The position numbers were made by a program, and so were the translations under genes. The notes under the pieces are model-generated. The model was not told the DNA's origin, did no database searches, and was given only the letters and a program-made list of their open reading frames with translations. Positions 1 to 11,300 of a stretch of DNA of 64,000 nt are shown piece by piece. The stretch is from NCBI GenBank assembly GCA_934047225.1, contig OW203986.1:16123221-16187220 (forward strand), written 5' to 3'. This stretch comes from Ypsolopha sequella. Taxonomy: Eukaryota; Arthropoda; Insecta; Lepidoptera; Ypsolophidae. Position 1 is the first letter of the stretch. The number at the start of each line of letters is the position of its first letter.

Positions 1-658
1 GCATTCATTTTTAGTAAATTTTTTAAAAATGTCACGGACATATAGGCTATTTTATTAAATTATGTATATTCCAAGTAAGCTTTTTAAAAATTTCACTTAC
101 TAATAGGCTATAAAAATGTCGAAAAAACGAAACGTTGCATAATGTTAGCCAAGTACCTAGTATACTTTTAATTCCCATAGACAATAATTTTCCCAGGGTC
201 TGAATCCAATCCTGCCCTGACGTCAAACGCACAACGCACACGAGAAAAGGATTTTCAGTCAGATGGATATACCTAATGAGCGCTTTTCCTTATGTTAAAT
301 TTAGTGTTAAATAAGATTACTAGATGGCACTGTCGTATTCTTTAGCAACAGAATCAAAGACAAAATTTGCACCGATTTCAAACAAACGAAAAACCACTTA
401 ATTTTATCTATGGTGACATGAACAGCGCCATCTGAAGGAAAGCTAAGAACTAAGAAAAAAAAACGACCAGAAAAACGCTCATTAAATCAAAATTACGAAT
501 CCGTATGAACCTTGATACATTGAATCAATAATTTACATTAGACTAGAATTTTCACCTCCAGATTCATTGCTTTTTTGCTCCACATTATTTTTTATGGGGA
601 GTGAGTGAGCCTCCTTTTTTACTCCCTCTAAAAAATAATTTTATTACTAATTTATTAG
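1..658. other. AT-rich intergenic DNA
   Basis: No gene, splice pattern or repeat pair seen within the window. Confidence 0.5.
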
Positions 659-1188
659 TGAAGGGTGCCAAACGGGAGCCTATTACTAAGCCTCGATCCG
701 CTGTCGGTCCGTCCGTCTGTCACAGTGGTCTATAACTTCAGCCGTTATAGGTAGCCAGTTGAAATTTTCACAGGATACGTTTTACTGTGGCATCTATCAA
801 GGCAATAATAAAATTAAAAAAATATAAAAATACAAAACATACAAAAAAAACTCAACAAAGCAGCATTTTTAACGTTATCATGTCCCCCCCTCCCTTATCT
901 CCGAAACGATAAAAACCAAAAAATTGGGAATAAAATCATGGTGATTATTATGTAAACATTACAGGAAAAATGAGCGGTTAAGATATTAGGGTTCCGTACT
1001 CAGTGGGAGCCACGAATTATTTGCCAGGCGCGACCATTTTAGCGGCTTGTTTTTGTCGCCTCAATGATGGTAGGTATCAATACATATTGTTGTTATTTAC
1101 CATTATATTTTTAGAGTTCCGTTACTGTAATGTGTGGTGGTACGGAACCCTTTGTGCACGAGTCTGACTCGCACTTGCCCGTTTTTTT
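659..1188 (+). repeat. 'gggttccgta' repeat family, copy 1
   Basis: Holds 'agggtgccaaacggg.cctattactaag', a 'gtccgtccgtctgtcac' stretch and a tail 'gactcgcacttgcccg' plus poly-T. Family widespread in Lepidoptera by my recollection; no protein coded. Confidence 0.6.
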
Positions 1189-1684
1189 TAGGGTTCCATA
1201 CCTCAAAATGAAAAATCGGAACCCTTACAGGATCACTTTGTTGTCCATCTGTCTGTCACGACCTTTTTGCCCCGTATGATATATCAAGTTAAAACTCCCA
1301 CAGAAGTCTACGGCCTCTTACAGAAGTCTACGACCCATGGTGCTGTAAAAAATTAGGCTTCTAACTCGACGCAAAAAAAGTTATTGCACTTTACATAATC
1401 AATTTCATACAAATTTGCTCACCATGAAAACCTATAGGCACTTCCAGTTGACTTAGAAACTTGAAATTTCGTTTACAGGAAGATCTTATAGCACACATAT
1501 AGGGAAAACTATTTAATTATTTAGGAAATTATCAAAGACCAACTTAATTAGACCCTTTAGATAGATAAAGTTAAGTCCTCCATAACTGCAGGTGGAATAT
1601 TTTACCATATAATTACCATAATGTTTTTAGGGTTCCGTACCCGAATCGTGTGTTAATCCGACTCGCACTTGCCCGGTTTTTTAT
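1189..1684 (+). repeat. 'gggttccgta' repeat family, copy 2
   Basis: Starts 'tttagggttccatacc' directly at the end of copy 1 and ends 'ccgactcgcacttgcccgg' plus poly-T, so the two copies are head-to-tail. Confidence 0.58.
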
Positions 1685-1870
1685 ATTACTGGTTCACGTC
1701 CCGGCTCAAGCAGGTGAATTATAAACACTTTTGATTGCAGTTTTACATAAGATTACTTATTTAAAAAAATAAAGGAATGTTTCCTTTCAGTAAAATTATT
1801 GAATAATTTTGAATTTTTGTAAGTAATGAAATTGGTTAATAGTAAGTACTATACTAAGGCCAAAACTACC

Positions 1871-2232
1871 AGGGTTCCGTACACGAAGGGTGCCAAACGG
1901 GACCCTATTACTAAGCGTCCGCTGTCTGTCCGTCCGTCCGTCCGCTTGTCACATGGGTCTACAGCTTCAGCCGTTATCGGTAGTCAGTTGAAATTTTTAC
2001 ACATTACATGTTACTATGGCATCTTTCATGGCAAATAATAGAAAAAAAATTTGAACCCAAGGGGGTCCCCTTACAAAAAAAAGGTCGAAAAAGTAGCAAT
2101 TTTTAACGTTATCATGTTTCCCCCCTTATCTCCGAAACAATAAAACCGAAAAATATGAAAAAAAATCATGGTAATAGGTGAATTTGTAAACAGTACGGGA
2201 AAATATAGCGGTTAAGATATTAGGGTTCCATA
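1871..2232 (+). repeat. 'gggttccgta' repeat family, copy 3, 3'-truncated
   Basis: Opens 'agggttccgtacacgaaggg' and includes 'gtccgtccgtccg'. It stops near 'agggttccatagtcag' without the usual tail. Confidence 0.58.
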
Positions 2233-2335
2233 GTCAGTGTGAGCCGCGAATAGTTAGTGGCTAATAGACGAACAGACAAATCAAATCGCTGAGGGTAAGT
2301 GACAAAGTCATGAAACCCATGAATTTATTTTTATT

Positions 2336-2835
2336 TTACTTTAGGCGACCGATTTCGTATGACACATCCTCGGGTCAAAAAATTATTAATTGTAATTAAT
2401 AATTATAATACCAAAGATTTTAAAAGTAAAGATAAGACCTTACCGTACTATTACAGCATCAAAATGTTTCCACCTTTAAATGGGTGACGCTCACACGTTC
2501 GGAATCAGTGCTCATCTGAACACAGGGATAGTTGGACGCCTTAAGTACACTTAAAGTTAATCATTTTAACAACTTTAGCAGCTGATCAGTTTGCTGACCG
2601 TAGGTAGACAGATTGCGCACTCATAAGTGTGCGCGCGTCGGCATTATGTTAACGCACACATTCAAAAACAATGCAATAGATTTTAGGTACCAGGGACATC
2701 TAAACTTTTGAAATCTTTGTATAATACCATATTTACCATCTTAGAATATTGAGTTTATTTCCTTAAATTACGATAACAATTAATAATTTGTTCGCCCGAT
2801 GATGTGTCATTGGAAACCGGCCGCCTCAATTTATT
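2336..2835. mobile_element. MITE interrupted by the hAT-like MITE
   Basis: Left part 'cgaccgatttcgtatgacac' and right part 'gatgatgtgtcattggaaac' are inverted partners, as in the uninterrupted copy at 27.4-27.7 kb. The 308-bp element at 2412-2719 lies between them. Confidence 0.7.
2412..2719. mobile_element. hAT-like MITE with 8-bp target duplication
   Basis: 308 bp, ends CAAAGATTTTAAAAG and the inverse of CAAAGATTTCAAAAG (14 of 15 paired). Identical 8-bp direct repeats TATAATAC flank it (2404-2411 and 2720-2727). No coding capacity. Confidence 0.85.
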
Positions 2836-3011
2836 GTACCCGTTGATAATTTGTAAATATTATATTGGCCTAGATATAACCCGACAGTGAGTAAAGTTAT
2901 TGAATTGAATTTATTAAAAATTTTAAACATACATGGCTCCACTTAGCTCGGGTATTCTGATTTGACAGAATCATCGTCGTTGGCCAGGCAAAATTATTCT
3001 TCAGAATAATT

Positions 3012-3213
3012 TATATACAAGGTGAATTTGTGAAGATCGTCCAAATTCATACTTGAGCCTTGGTAAGTGATCAGCATCATGAACCAATAACGATTTTTGT
3101 AAAATTCATAAAATTAAATTTCACAAAAATTGTTATCGATTCATGATGCTGGTTACTTACCAAGCGTCCAGTATGAATTTGGACGATGATCAAAAAGTCA
3201 CCTTGTATATAAC
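3012..3213. mobile_element. Palindromic MITE ('tatacaaggtga' family)
   Basis: Starts 'tatacaaggtgaatttgtga' and ends 'aaaaagtcaccttgtata', with mirrored 'gcatcatgaa.caataacga'. An apparent 127-codon frame starting here is a by-product. Confidence 0.75.
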
Positions 3214-4504
3214 TCCTAACTCTGCTTTTACGGAAACATTTTACATTGGTTTACCCTACCAGACACCACTTCGTCACTTCTCCGCCTTTTATCTTTTACG
3301 TCCCTCTCGCTCTTTCCTCACCATTTCTCACCTATTCATGCTTTATTTGCTGGGGCTCTACCGTGTAATTCTCATTTGTATCAACTTCAAGCAAATGCAT
3401 GCGAAATTCAACGCGTGCAAAAGAGATGGCATGTTAGGCGGGCGTCGTCGCACGCACGTCATATTTCAATCTCAAGTTGATGTTGATGAAAATGAGAATT
3501 ACGCGGTAGACCCGCTGTTCTTTTGATCCCATTATAGGAAAAAGGAGCTTTTATTTCTTCATTATATTTTTATTTTTTCATTGCTCGCTTACCAATCGAT
3601 TAAAAAATCTCAACTTTTTTATTCCCGAATCTTGTTAGGGTTACGTATCAAAAGTGATAGAACGGAACTTTCTGTTAATTCCCATTTGCGTCAACTGAAA
3701 AGGCGGATGTGAATTTTTAAAACGTCGTCGATGACGTGCGAAGTATAAGAGTAGAAGAATCGATTTTTGTGGGCAAAAGTTAATTACTCAATATATTTTT
3801 GTCAACGAATTTTACTACATAGTTAAGACTATAATAAAATTATTTAGGTATATTTTTTAAATAAATTGTTATTAATATCTTAAATAATAAAACTACTTTG
3901 TTTATTTTGTGTATGAAATGGAATACGTTTTACTCACTTTATAATGTTAGGTATCACCAAACTTCGAACATTTTCACAACTTCATTCGGCAACTTTGGTT
4001 ACTTAAATTAGTATACGTCTTTAAAAAAACAGTTTCAAGTAATAAATAATTAAAAATTACTAACCCATAAACAACACCACACGAATATTCATATTATCTT
4101 CTGGCCTAAAACACAGTTTGGGAATATGTTATACCCTGGTGTTCAAACTGATCGAGTATAAAATTCGCCTCGAATTTAAATTCCACATACAATATAGTCG
4201 TAAAATACTGAAGTTAAATAAACGTATAACATAAAACACAGGCATTCATTGAACAAAATATATTGTTACTTATCGTAAGTGTCGAGAGAATTGTTTGAAA
4301 CACTGAACATAAATAATACTAGTACTCAATAAAAATCATATCATAACTTACTACAGAGTATACATAACTTAAGAATACAATAATGAGTGTGAAAATTATC
4401 TCAAAATAAATCACAGCCACCATTTTAAGAAGTAGGTTATTGTATGAAGATATAGAATTGAATAAAAACCAGTTTATCGACACTAGGTGCAGTATTGACA
4501 TCAT

Positions 4505-5093
4505 TTTTAGGGTTCCGTAGTCAACAAGAAACCCTTATAATTTTACCATGTCAGCGGCTTAGCTATGCTTTGGCAAGGGTATACATATAACGCCGACAAA
4601 GAGGCAAAATGAAATGTTGGCAAAAAAAATTGTCGTTAGGACAGTCGTTAGTGTCGTGGAATGTTTCCAAACATATTTTTGGTTACTATTAATGTAGATA
4701 ACATCTTCGATATTAAACTCGTATTAATTTTTTGATTTTATCTAAAACATTTTACGTATTTTAGGGGTTTAGATATATTGTTAAGATGTTACTTTTTCAC
4801 GATTTTTAATTCCACTTGAACATAGATCTAGATAATGTCAATGGACTCAGCCTAAAATATTACAATAACATTCCATATACACCTCACAATTTTGTGATAG
4901 CGTTTGTATGGATGCTTGCGCGGGATGGCACCTCTTAAAATGAAAATTTCGTACATATTATTTGAAAATTACTTATATGTGTAAAACAGGTAGTAAATAT
5001 AAGTTTATGGACCTTCTAAGTCCTCATATTGTGACGGGCAACTACGAAACCCTACACAGCGCGTGGCCCGACACGCACTTAGCCGGTTTTTTA
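4505..5093 (+). repeat. 'gggttccgta' repeat family, copy 4
   Basis: Begins 'ttttagggttccgtagtc' and ends 'cgacacgcacttagccgg' plus poly-T; the middle is diverged. Confidence 0.5.
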
Positions 5094-5519
5094 TATGTGA
5101 TTTTATGAAATATTATATAGAGTGCATAATAGACTAATTTTAAATTATTAGGTATTTACGCAAAAGCTTTTAAAATTTTAGGTTAATTTGAAAAAGAAGG
5201 TTAAAAAATATGATTATACAGTAACAAGGAAAAAAATTTTATAGTCAACACAAATCCTCAAATATTATTACATTACCACAAAAAAACTTCCCTTTCAAAA
5301 TTATTTTTTATACATTTATATTTAAAGAATAATTTACACGCTTTTTTTAGTTTATTCACATTTGTATGTTATTTATAAACTTCCTATACAGGATGTAGAT
5401 TTGGTCTACAATTTGCGTCAAAAGAATATTAGTATACATACATGATGCTTATTCCAAAAAACATAATTAAAATAATTAGTAACACTTGAAGAGAGTTATG
5501 TCCTTTTTTATATGTCCTA

Positions 5520-5640
5520 AAATTCTCTTAATAAACGCTAACAGCGCAGCGGCGTGGAGCGCTATAGTACTTACCTACACGGGTACCCACCCCTCTCCAC
5601 TCCGCCGCCGCACAGTGATTCCAGTTTAAAATTTTATGGA
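5520..5640 (-). repeat. GC-rich repeat ending in a consensus splice donor, copy 1
   Basis: The minus strand reads 'cactgtgcggcggcgg..gtggagaggggtggg.acccg' followed by TAGGTAAGTAC and, further on, 'gctgttagcgtttattaag'. The same order occurs around 32.4 kb. Confidence 0.5.
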
Positions 5641-7148
5641 CATAGGGCCTCAAGACAGAATATCGAGAATATGATGATTTTTTATATAATGGATAAAGTG
5701 ACAAATACTGATTAGTAAATTTCTGTAAAAGTGAGTTTTCGAGATAAAAAATATATATTTTTTTTTGTATGGAAAAAAACATATTTTATTTTTTTTCTCA
5801 AAATGTTGTAGTGTCGCGGGTTTGGCTTCCATAGTATGAATAATCAAGTGATCCTCTACTTGAAAATATTTATAACGTTTGCGGTCACTTGCGGCCGCAT
5901 GAGAAATTTGTGGTCAAATATCAGGATTTATTTTCGGTCGTTTTTTAAATTTATTTTCCGTAAATCAACATTTACTTTAATAGAATGTATGTAAGAAATC
6001 CCGAAAAATCCTAAAACATTTTGTTAACTTTTTTTAACCTACCCCGGTCCCGTCAAGTTGAATGGTCCAAACAGTGAGGTCCAAAATTTTTTTTTGATTC
6101 TTTTGCCTAGGTGTATCCGAAAATATACCATGTATGTTACGTAATTTTTTGTAGTTTAGAAGTTATGATTTTTCTAATGTGGGAATTTTCTACCGGAGCG
6201 GCTTAAAAAAAATCATAACTTTTTTTGTAGTGAGAATTTTTGAATTTTTTATTGCAGGATAATCGTCTTCAGTCACATTTAATTATAATTTAATAATTAA
6301 CCACAAAACATCCCATACGAGTTACCGAAAAAAAGTTCATAGTGAAAGTTTTTGGATCGAGGTGAACACAGCTAAATTTTCAGAATTCTTTTAAAATATA
6401 AAATGGATGTTTCATAGGTTCAAACTAATTTTAAAAACTTAAACGGTATATCAGTACACCAAAAAATTAAAAAAGTGGTTCTTTACGCTGATATCGGCTT
6501 CCAAAGCTAGGTGAAAAATGGGTTAAGAAAAATTTTTGTTTGAAATTTTTTTAAATCTATTTTTTTAACTAGATATTTGAAAATATTAGGCTCAAATTTT
6601 GAATATAAATTGCCCAAGGTGTCCTTACCAGATCTCATCATCCAGTTTAAATAAAAACACGATGACCTTCATAGCTAAATTCATAATAGAGGCTCAACTT
6701 TGGGAATATGTAATACCAAGTAAGAATTTGGAAGATTGGAAGGAAATATTTCGAATTCGTTCGTATGGGGAGAACGAATTTCGGAAAAAGGGTCATGGAA
6801 CCTTGTCTATGTTTACTGAACGAGTCTCTACACAGGAAATTACACAACACAACAAAACAAAAACCGTATGATCGCAAAAAAAACTTATATTCCATGACTT
6901 TTAAAATACGCGATGAAATCATACAAAACTTAAATACTATAAATATATATATAATAAAATACGGGTCGTAATAAAAGCTCCGAAGATTAAATTAAAAATG
7001 AGTATGTTCAATTTATGAATGTTACTTACTGCTTTAAATACCGAAAACTTCTGTGCTAATAAATATACGAAAACTACCGAATGAAATACTGAAAATTCCG
7101 AAAACTACTGTCAGCTATTTTTATCGTAGATCTCCGATTTTTTTTATG
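5641..7148. other. AT-rich intergenic DNA
   Basis: Homopolymer-rich. Short overlapping frames near 6600-6970 on both strands lack recognisable content. Confidence 0.5.
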
Positions 7149-7874
7149 TATGATTTCTGTTAAAACTAGAGACCTCGCCTCGCTCTGCTCCGCTTCGCTC
7201 GGCTCCTTATTTTATCTTACATGTAAACCTTACACGCTCCTCCTCGCTTCGCTCGTCGTCGCACCTATTTTTGACTTTTGGTTCATAAGTTCTTTCGGAA
7301 GTTCAGTAATTTATTCGAAGGTTTATTATTTAAACCAGGTGGTCGTGAGAAATTTTAGTTTGCAATGTTTAATTTATTTTGTCGGTAGATGTTACATAGT
7401 TAAATTAGTATATTTTTCGAGAGCTAATTTTGCCGCTGCTTAGATAGTAAAACAGTGTGTAGCAGTTCGCTGGGATCTCATTTGTTTTCGGAGGCTTTAT
7501 TATTATCCATAAAATACATAGAGTATGTACACATAACATGTGGTTTAAATTTTGTAGCTGAAATGTTTTGTATAAGACCTACTTCAAACCAATGATATTA
7601 TACCGGGTGTAAATAGACAGGTGTAATTAAATAAAACCACATAAACTACTGATTGTAACATCCATTAAGTAACATACCTGCGGAAATGAAAAAATATATA
7701 TGTTGTGGGCAGATCGTAAAGTATGAAATCCAAAATCTTTAACCAAAAGTCAAAAATAGGTGCGATGACGAGCGGAGCGAAGCAAATACACGTAAATAAA
7801 TTTGGGGAGCCGAGCGGAGTGGAGCGGAGCGGAACAGAGCGAGGCGACCCTCCTAGTTTTAACAGAAATATGAT
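7149..7874. repeat. Inverted repeat with GCGAAGCGAGC-rich arms
   Basis: Arms of about 140 bp: 'tgatttctgttaaaactaga...cctatttttgacttttgg' mirrors 7737-7874. Short clusters of GCTCCGCTTCGCTC-type repeats make spurious open frames on both strands. Confidence 0.72.
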
Positions 7875-7910
7875 ATGCCCAATGTTATGCCCAGTTTTAC
7901 AATGTGCCGA

Positions 7911-8012
7911 CGACATATACAACGTGTAACAGAAAGGTGTAAGTAAAATTTATTCTATACCATTAACTGAATAAGCTCTTCAAATACCTTTCTGTAACAC
8001 ATTGTATATGGA
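7911..8012. mobile_element. Short MITE at the TRAPPC8 3' end
   Basis: Ends 'atacaacgtgtaacagaaag' and 'ctttctgtaacacattgtat' are inverted partners. The interior 'actgaataagctcttcaaat' is shared with the 39.7-kb copies. Confidence 0.72.
7949..7954 (-). terminator. Candidate poly(A) signal of TRAPPC8
   Basis: First AATAAA on the minus strand after the TRAPPC8 stop, about 235 nt downstream. It lies inside a short MITE with 'caacgtgtaacagaaaggt' ends. Confidence 0.4.
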
Positions 8013-8186
8013 CCTGCTTATACAAAATTCACAGTGGTTTTTGAAAATTAGTAAGGACACATGAAAATATTTACTTATTTCCGCAGTATGTTTCTTATAA
8101 GTGGTTCAGTAGGATCATGCGGTTTCCGTTTTACTTCGGTATAGTACAAAATTGACGGTCACACAGTAACAGTGCGATATGACAAG

Positions 8187-8334
8187 CTAAGCGGTCTGCT
8201 GCACGACGAGTAGCGAGGAGTTGTTGCAGAGATGCGCGACGGCGTCCTGCGAGTCGGCGCGGCGGCTGCTCAGAGTGAATGCGGAGCCGACGAGGTACGT
8301 GCCGGGCGACGCGCACAATGCGCGCACCACCACC
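8187..8334 (-). CDS. TRAPPC8: TRAPPC8 exon 19, terminal (residues 1352-1400)
   Basis: Acceptor GATTGCAG/G; encodes VVVRALCASPGTYLVGSAFT and ends SSLLVVQQTA then TAG. Matches the LKACFVHTGVYNLG...PALIIISN tail of the family. Confidence 0.86.
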
Positions 8335-11300
8335 CTGCAATCATTTGCTGCTTTAGGGCCGTCGCTGATTATAACGCTTCAGCACCGGATAACCTTAAAG
8401 TACGCATTGAAATGTTAGCTTTAAATCGTGTTGCGTACGTGACATTTTGCATGAGTACGAAGCGCGGGCCACGCGCCGACGGCACGCTTTCCACTCACCG
8501 TCCACCATAGCTTGACCGTAACCGCTGTGCCCCGCCTTAGACACCTCGCAGAGTTCACATTTTTACCCTTTTTTCTCCTTCAGCGAGGCGCCGAAGGCGG
8601 GGCACAGCGGTTACGGTCTAGCTATAGTATAAAGTGTCACTTACGTATCACGATTTAAAGCTCATATTTCAATGCTTTACTTTGAGGTTGCACTGCACTG
8701 CACCAGTGGCTTTATTTAGCAAATTTATACCTCAAACGAACCAGAAGCTTTTCAAATCAAAAGATCAGTATCAATAACAAATTCTTTGAATTAATTGGCT
8801 CCAAAAACCAAAATTAAAAAATAATAAAAAGAGGCAACTTTAAACAAATGCCCAACCTCCGTGACTCGAGCCCCGCTAGCGCGACGCTGACGCCTTGCTC
8901 GGCGGGCTCCACCCCGCCGCCCGCACCCGCGACCTCACCGTGATGCAGCGCCCCCGCCCAGCCCAGCGCGCCCCACGCACCGCTGCAAATATAACATACG
9001 ATTACGATTAAATCAGTTCTATGGAGACTGATAAAAACACATCTTCACAAATTTTGCCCAATAAACTTAACGTACTCTCTTAAAATGAAACAATAAAAAT
9101 TATTTACTTCTATCGAGAATCAAAATCTTTTTAGGTTCGTACCCAAAAGGCAAAATGGAAAACAGAGCTATTTTTTAGATATATGAAAATTTTTAAATTG
9201 TTCAAAATATTTCCAAAACAAAAGTGAAAAAAAACAAAAAATATTATCCTAAAAATACACAATGGATATCAAATTGTAGATATTAAAAAGCTGATTGTAA
9301 AGACATATAATTTTATTCTATTTACTGGTTTTGAGAAATCTTTAAAAACCACAAAAATATGTGTATGTCCCCCCTTATATCCGAAATTGGTAGACCAAAA
9401 AATATGCAAAAAATTTCGATTATGGATCATAACTGGCCAATTACAGGAAAAATATAGCGATTTAAAAAAAAATTAGCACCAATGAAAAATATAAAAAAAT
9501 TAGTAAAAGAATGACATTTTTTTTTATAAAAATACAATATTGGTATCAAATTGTAGGTATTAAAAAGCTGATTGTAAAAATATATAGTTTGGCTATATTT
9601 AATTGCATCTATTTCGGAAAATACTTGAAAGACCATAAGAAAATTATGTCTCCCCCTTATCTCCAAAACTGGTGGACCAAAAAATATGAAAAAATCATGG
9701 TAATATGTTTTTGCGTAAAGATTACAGGAAAAATAAAGTGGTTGATAAATTCACGAAAAAAAAGGACGATACGGAACCTAAGTAAGCGAGTCTGACTCGC
9801 ACTTGGCCGGTTTTTTTTGTGATAGACAAATTTGGATAATGTTAACTCGACCCCCTTGACGAAATTATTGATAAAGATAATGAATATAATATATAAACAC
9901 TATAATACCAACCTTTTCTTTGACATGTCTATAAAAGCTTTCACAGGAACTGCATAGCAGTTGACTATGCTTATAGTTATCGGTATTAGGCAAAGCTTTC
10001 TTTGCTTAAAGTTATGATTAACTTGAGAGGAATGTTCCATATTAAATAGTACTATATTATCCTTCTTATTTTTATTTTTGTCAAACAATTCTATTTTGCT
10101 ATCACTGTCTTCCATAGAAGATATATCCAAGCCGTTGCGGTCTCTTTGGCCAGATAAAACTTTAGAGAAGCATTCTAACCATAAACAGTGCTGGCCCAGG
10201 GCAGACCGGCCAGTAACTTGGTCGTGAACCTTCCATCTGACCACAAACATTGACTTTATCAGACCATCACTGTTTGGTTTACTATCACGCAAGAAATAAT
10301 CTTCATCTTCCACAAAGGAAGTTTTATATTCTAATACAAATTTCGCATACGGTGGCACATTTATATTTGGTTCACTATCGGGAATTCCTTTTGCTAACTT
10401 GAGACTTGTCCATTCTATTTTATCCTCTTGAATTGCGTCACGAATTCTAGTAGCCTCTAAAACGAGGTGAGTTTTCTCTCGAGGCGATAGCGTGTCGTTC
10501 CTGCCTTTCGTTGCGGACACATAATCAGTGAACTTCCATTGCTGTCCTAGTAGAGACGCCTCCAACACTTGTACGGTAAAGTTGGCGTTTTTCTCATCGC
10601 TGACGTTCTTTACTTCGACGGCCAGACTCATCTTTTCTGCAGTGGAACCGTCCACTGTCGCGATGCTTCTTCGCGGATTGGCTGAAATTTCGACAGCTTC
10701 CTGAAATAAAGACATCGATAAAGCATGATTCTAACGTTTCTAAAATGTGACTGTAACTTAGTGGTAGATCAAGCAGAAGGAGTTTATGAATCTATTTTTA
10801 AACACGTCAAAAAAATTCGATCGATTACCGTTAGATCGTATATCCATCTAAATCACACTCTTAATGCGTGTGTCAGAGATGGACGTATGTTCAAACGATA
10901 AACTATCGATCGAATCTTGGGAGTGCCGGTCCTGGGTCGAAATCAGTATCATTTAGAATACAAAGCGACTCACAGTAACATTAAACCGGAACACGTGTCT
11001 CAACAGCCGGTAGGTGGCGCCGGTGTCGGACTCGTAGTAAGCGAGGAGGTAGAGCGTGTGCTGCGAGAGGCGCGGGCGCAGCAGCAAGGTGGCGCGCGCG
11101 GCCGCCGCACTGCCCAGCGAGCCGCCGCCGCAGGGCCGTGCGTGTCGGGCCGACGCGGCGCGCCAAGCGATCAGACGTGCGGTACGCTCCTCTGATAATA
11201 TAATAATGAATAACAATGATTTCATCACTCTATTTGTCACGAAAGGTTTCCATCGACTCGGTTCTCCTTGCAATCAACCGAGCGAACCCATCGAGTCCGT

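Noticed and set aside
3143..3526. 127-codon plus-strand open frame
   Set aside because: Begins inside a MITE arm and runs into ordinary AT-rich DNA; no conserved content.
9900..10715. Independent gene starting at the ATG 10715
   Set aside because: TRAPPC8 homology extends across a good acceptor (10700) into exon 16 and beyond, so this ATG lies in intron sequence.
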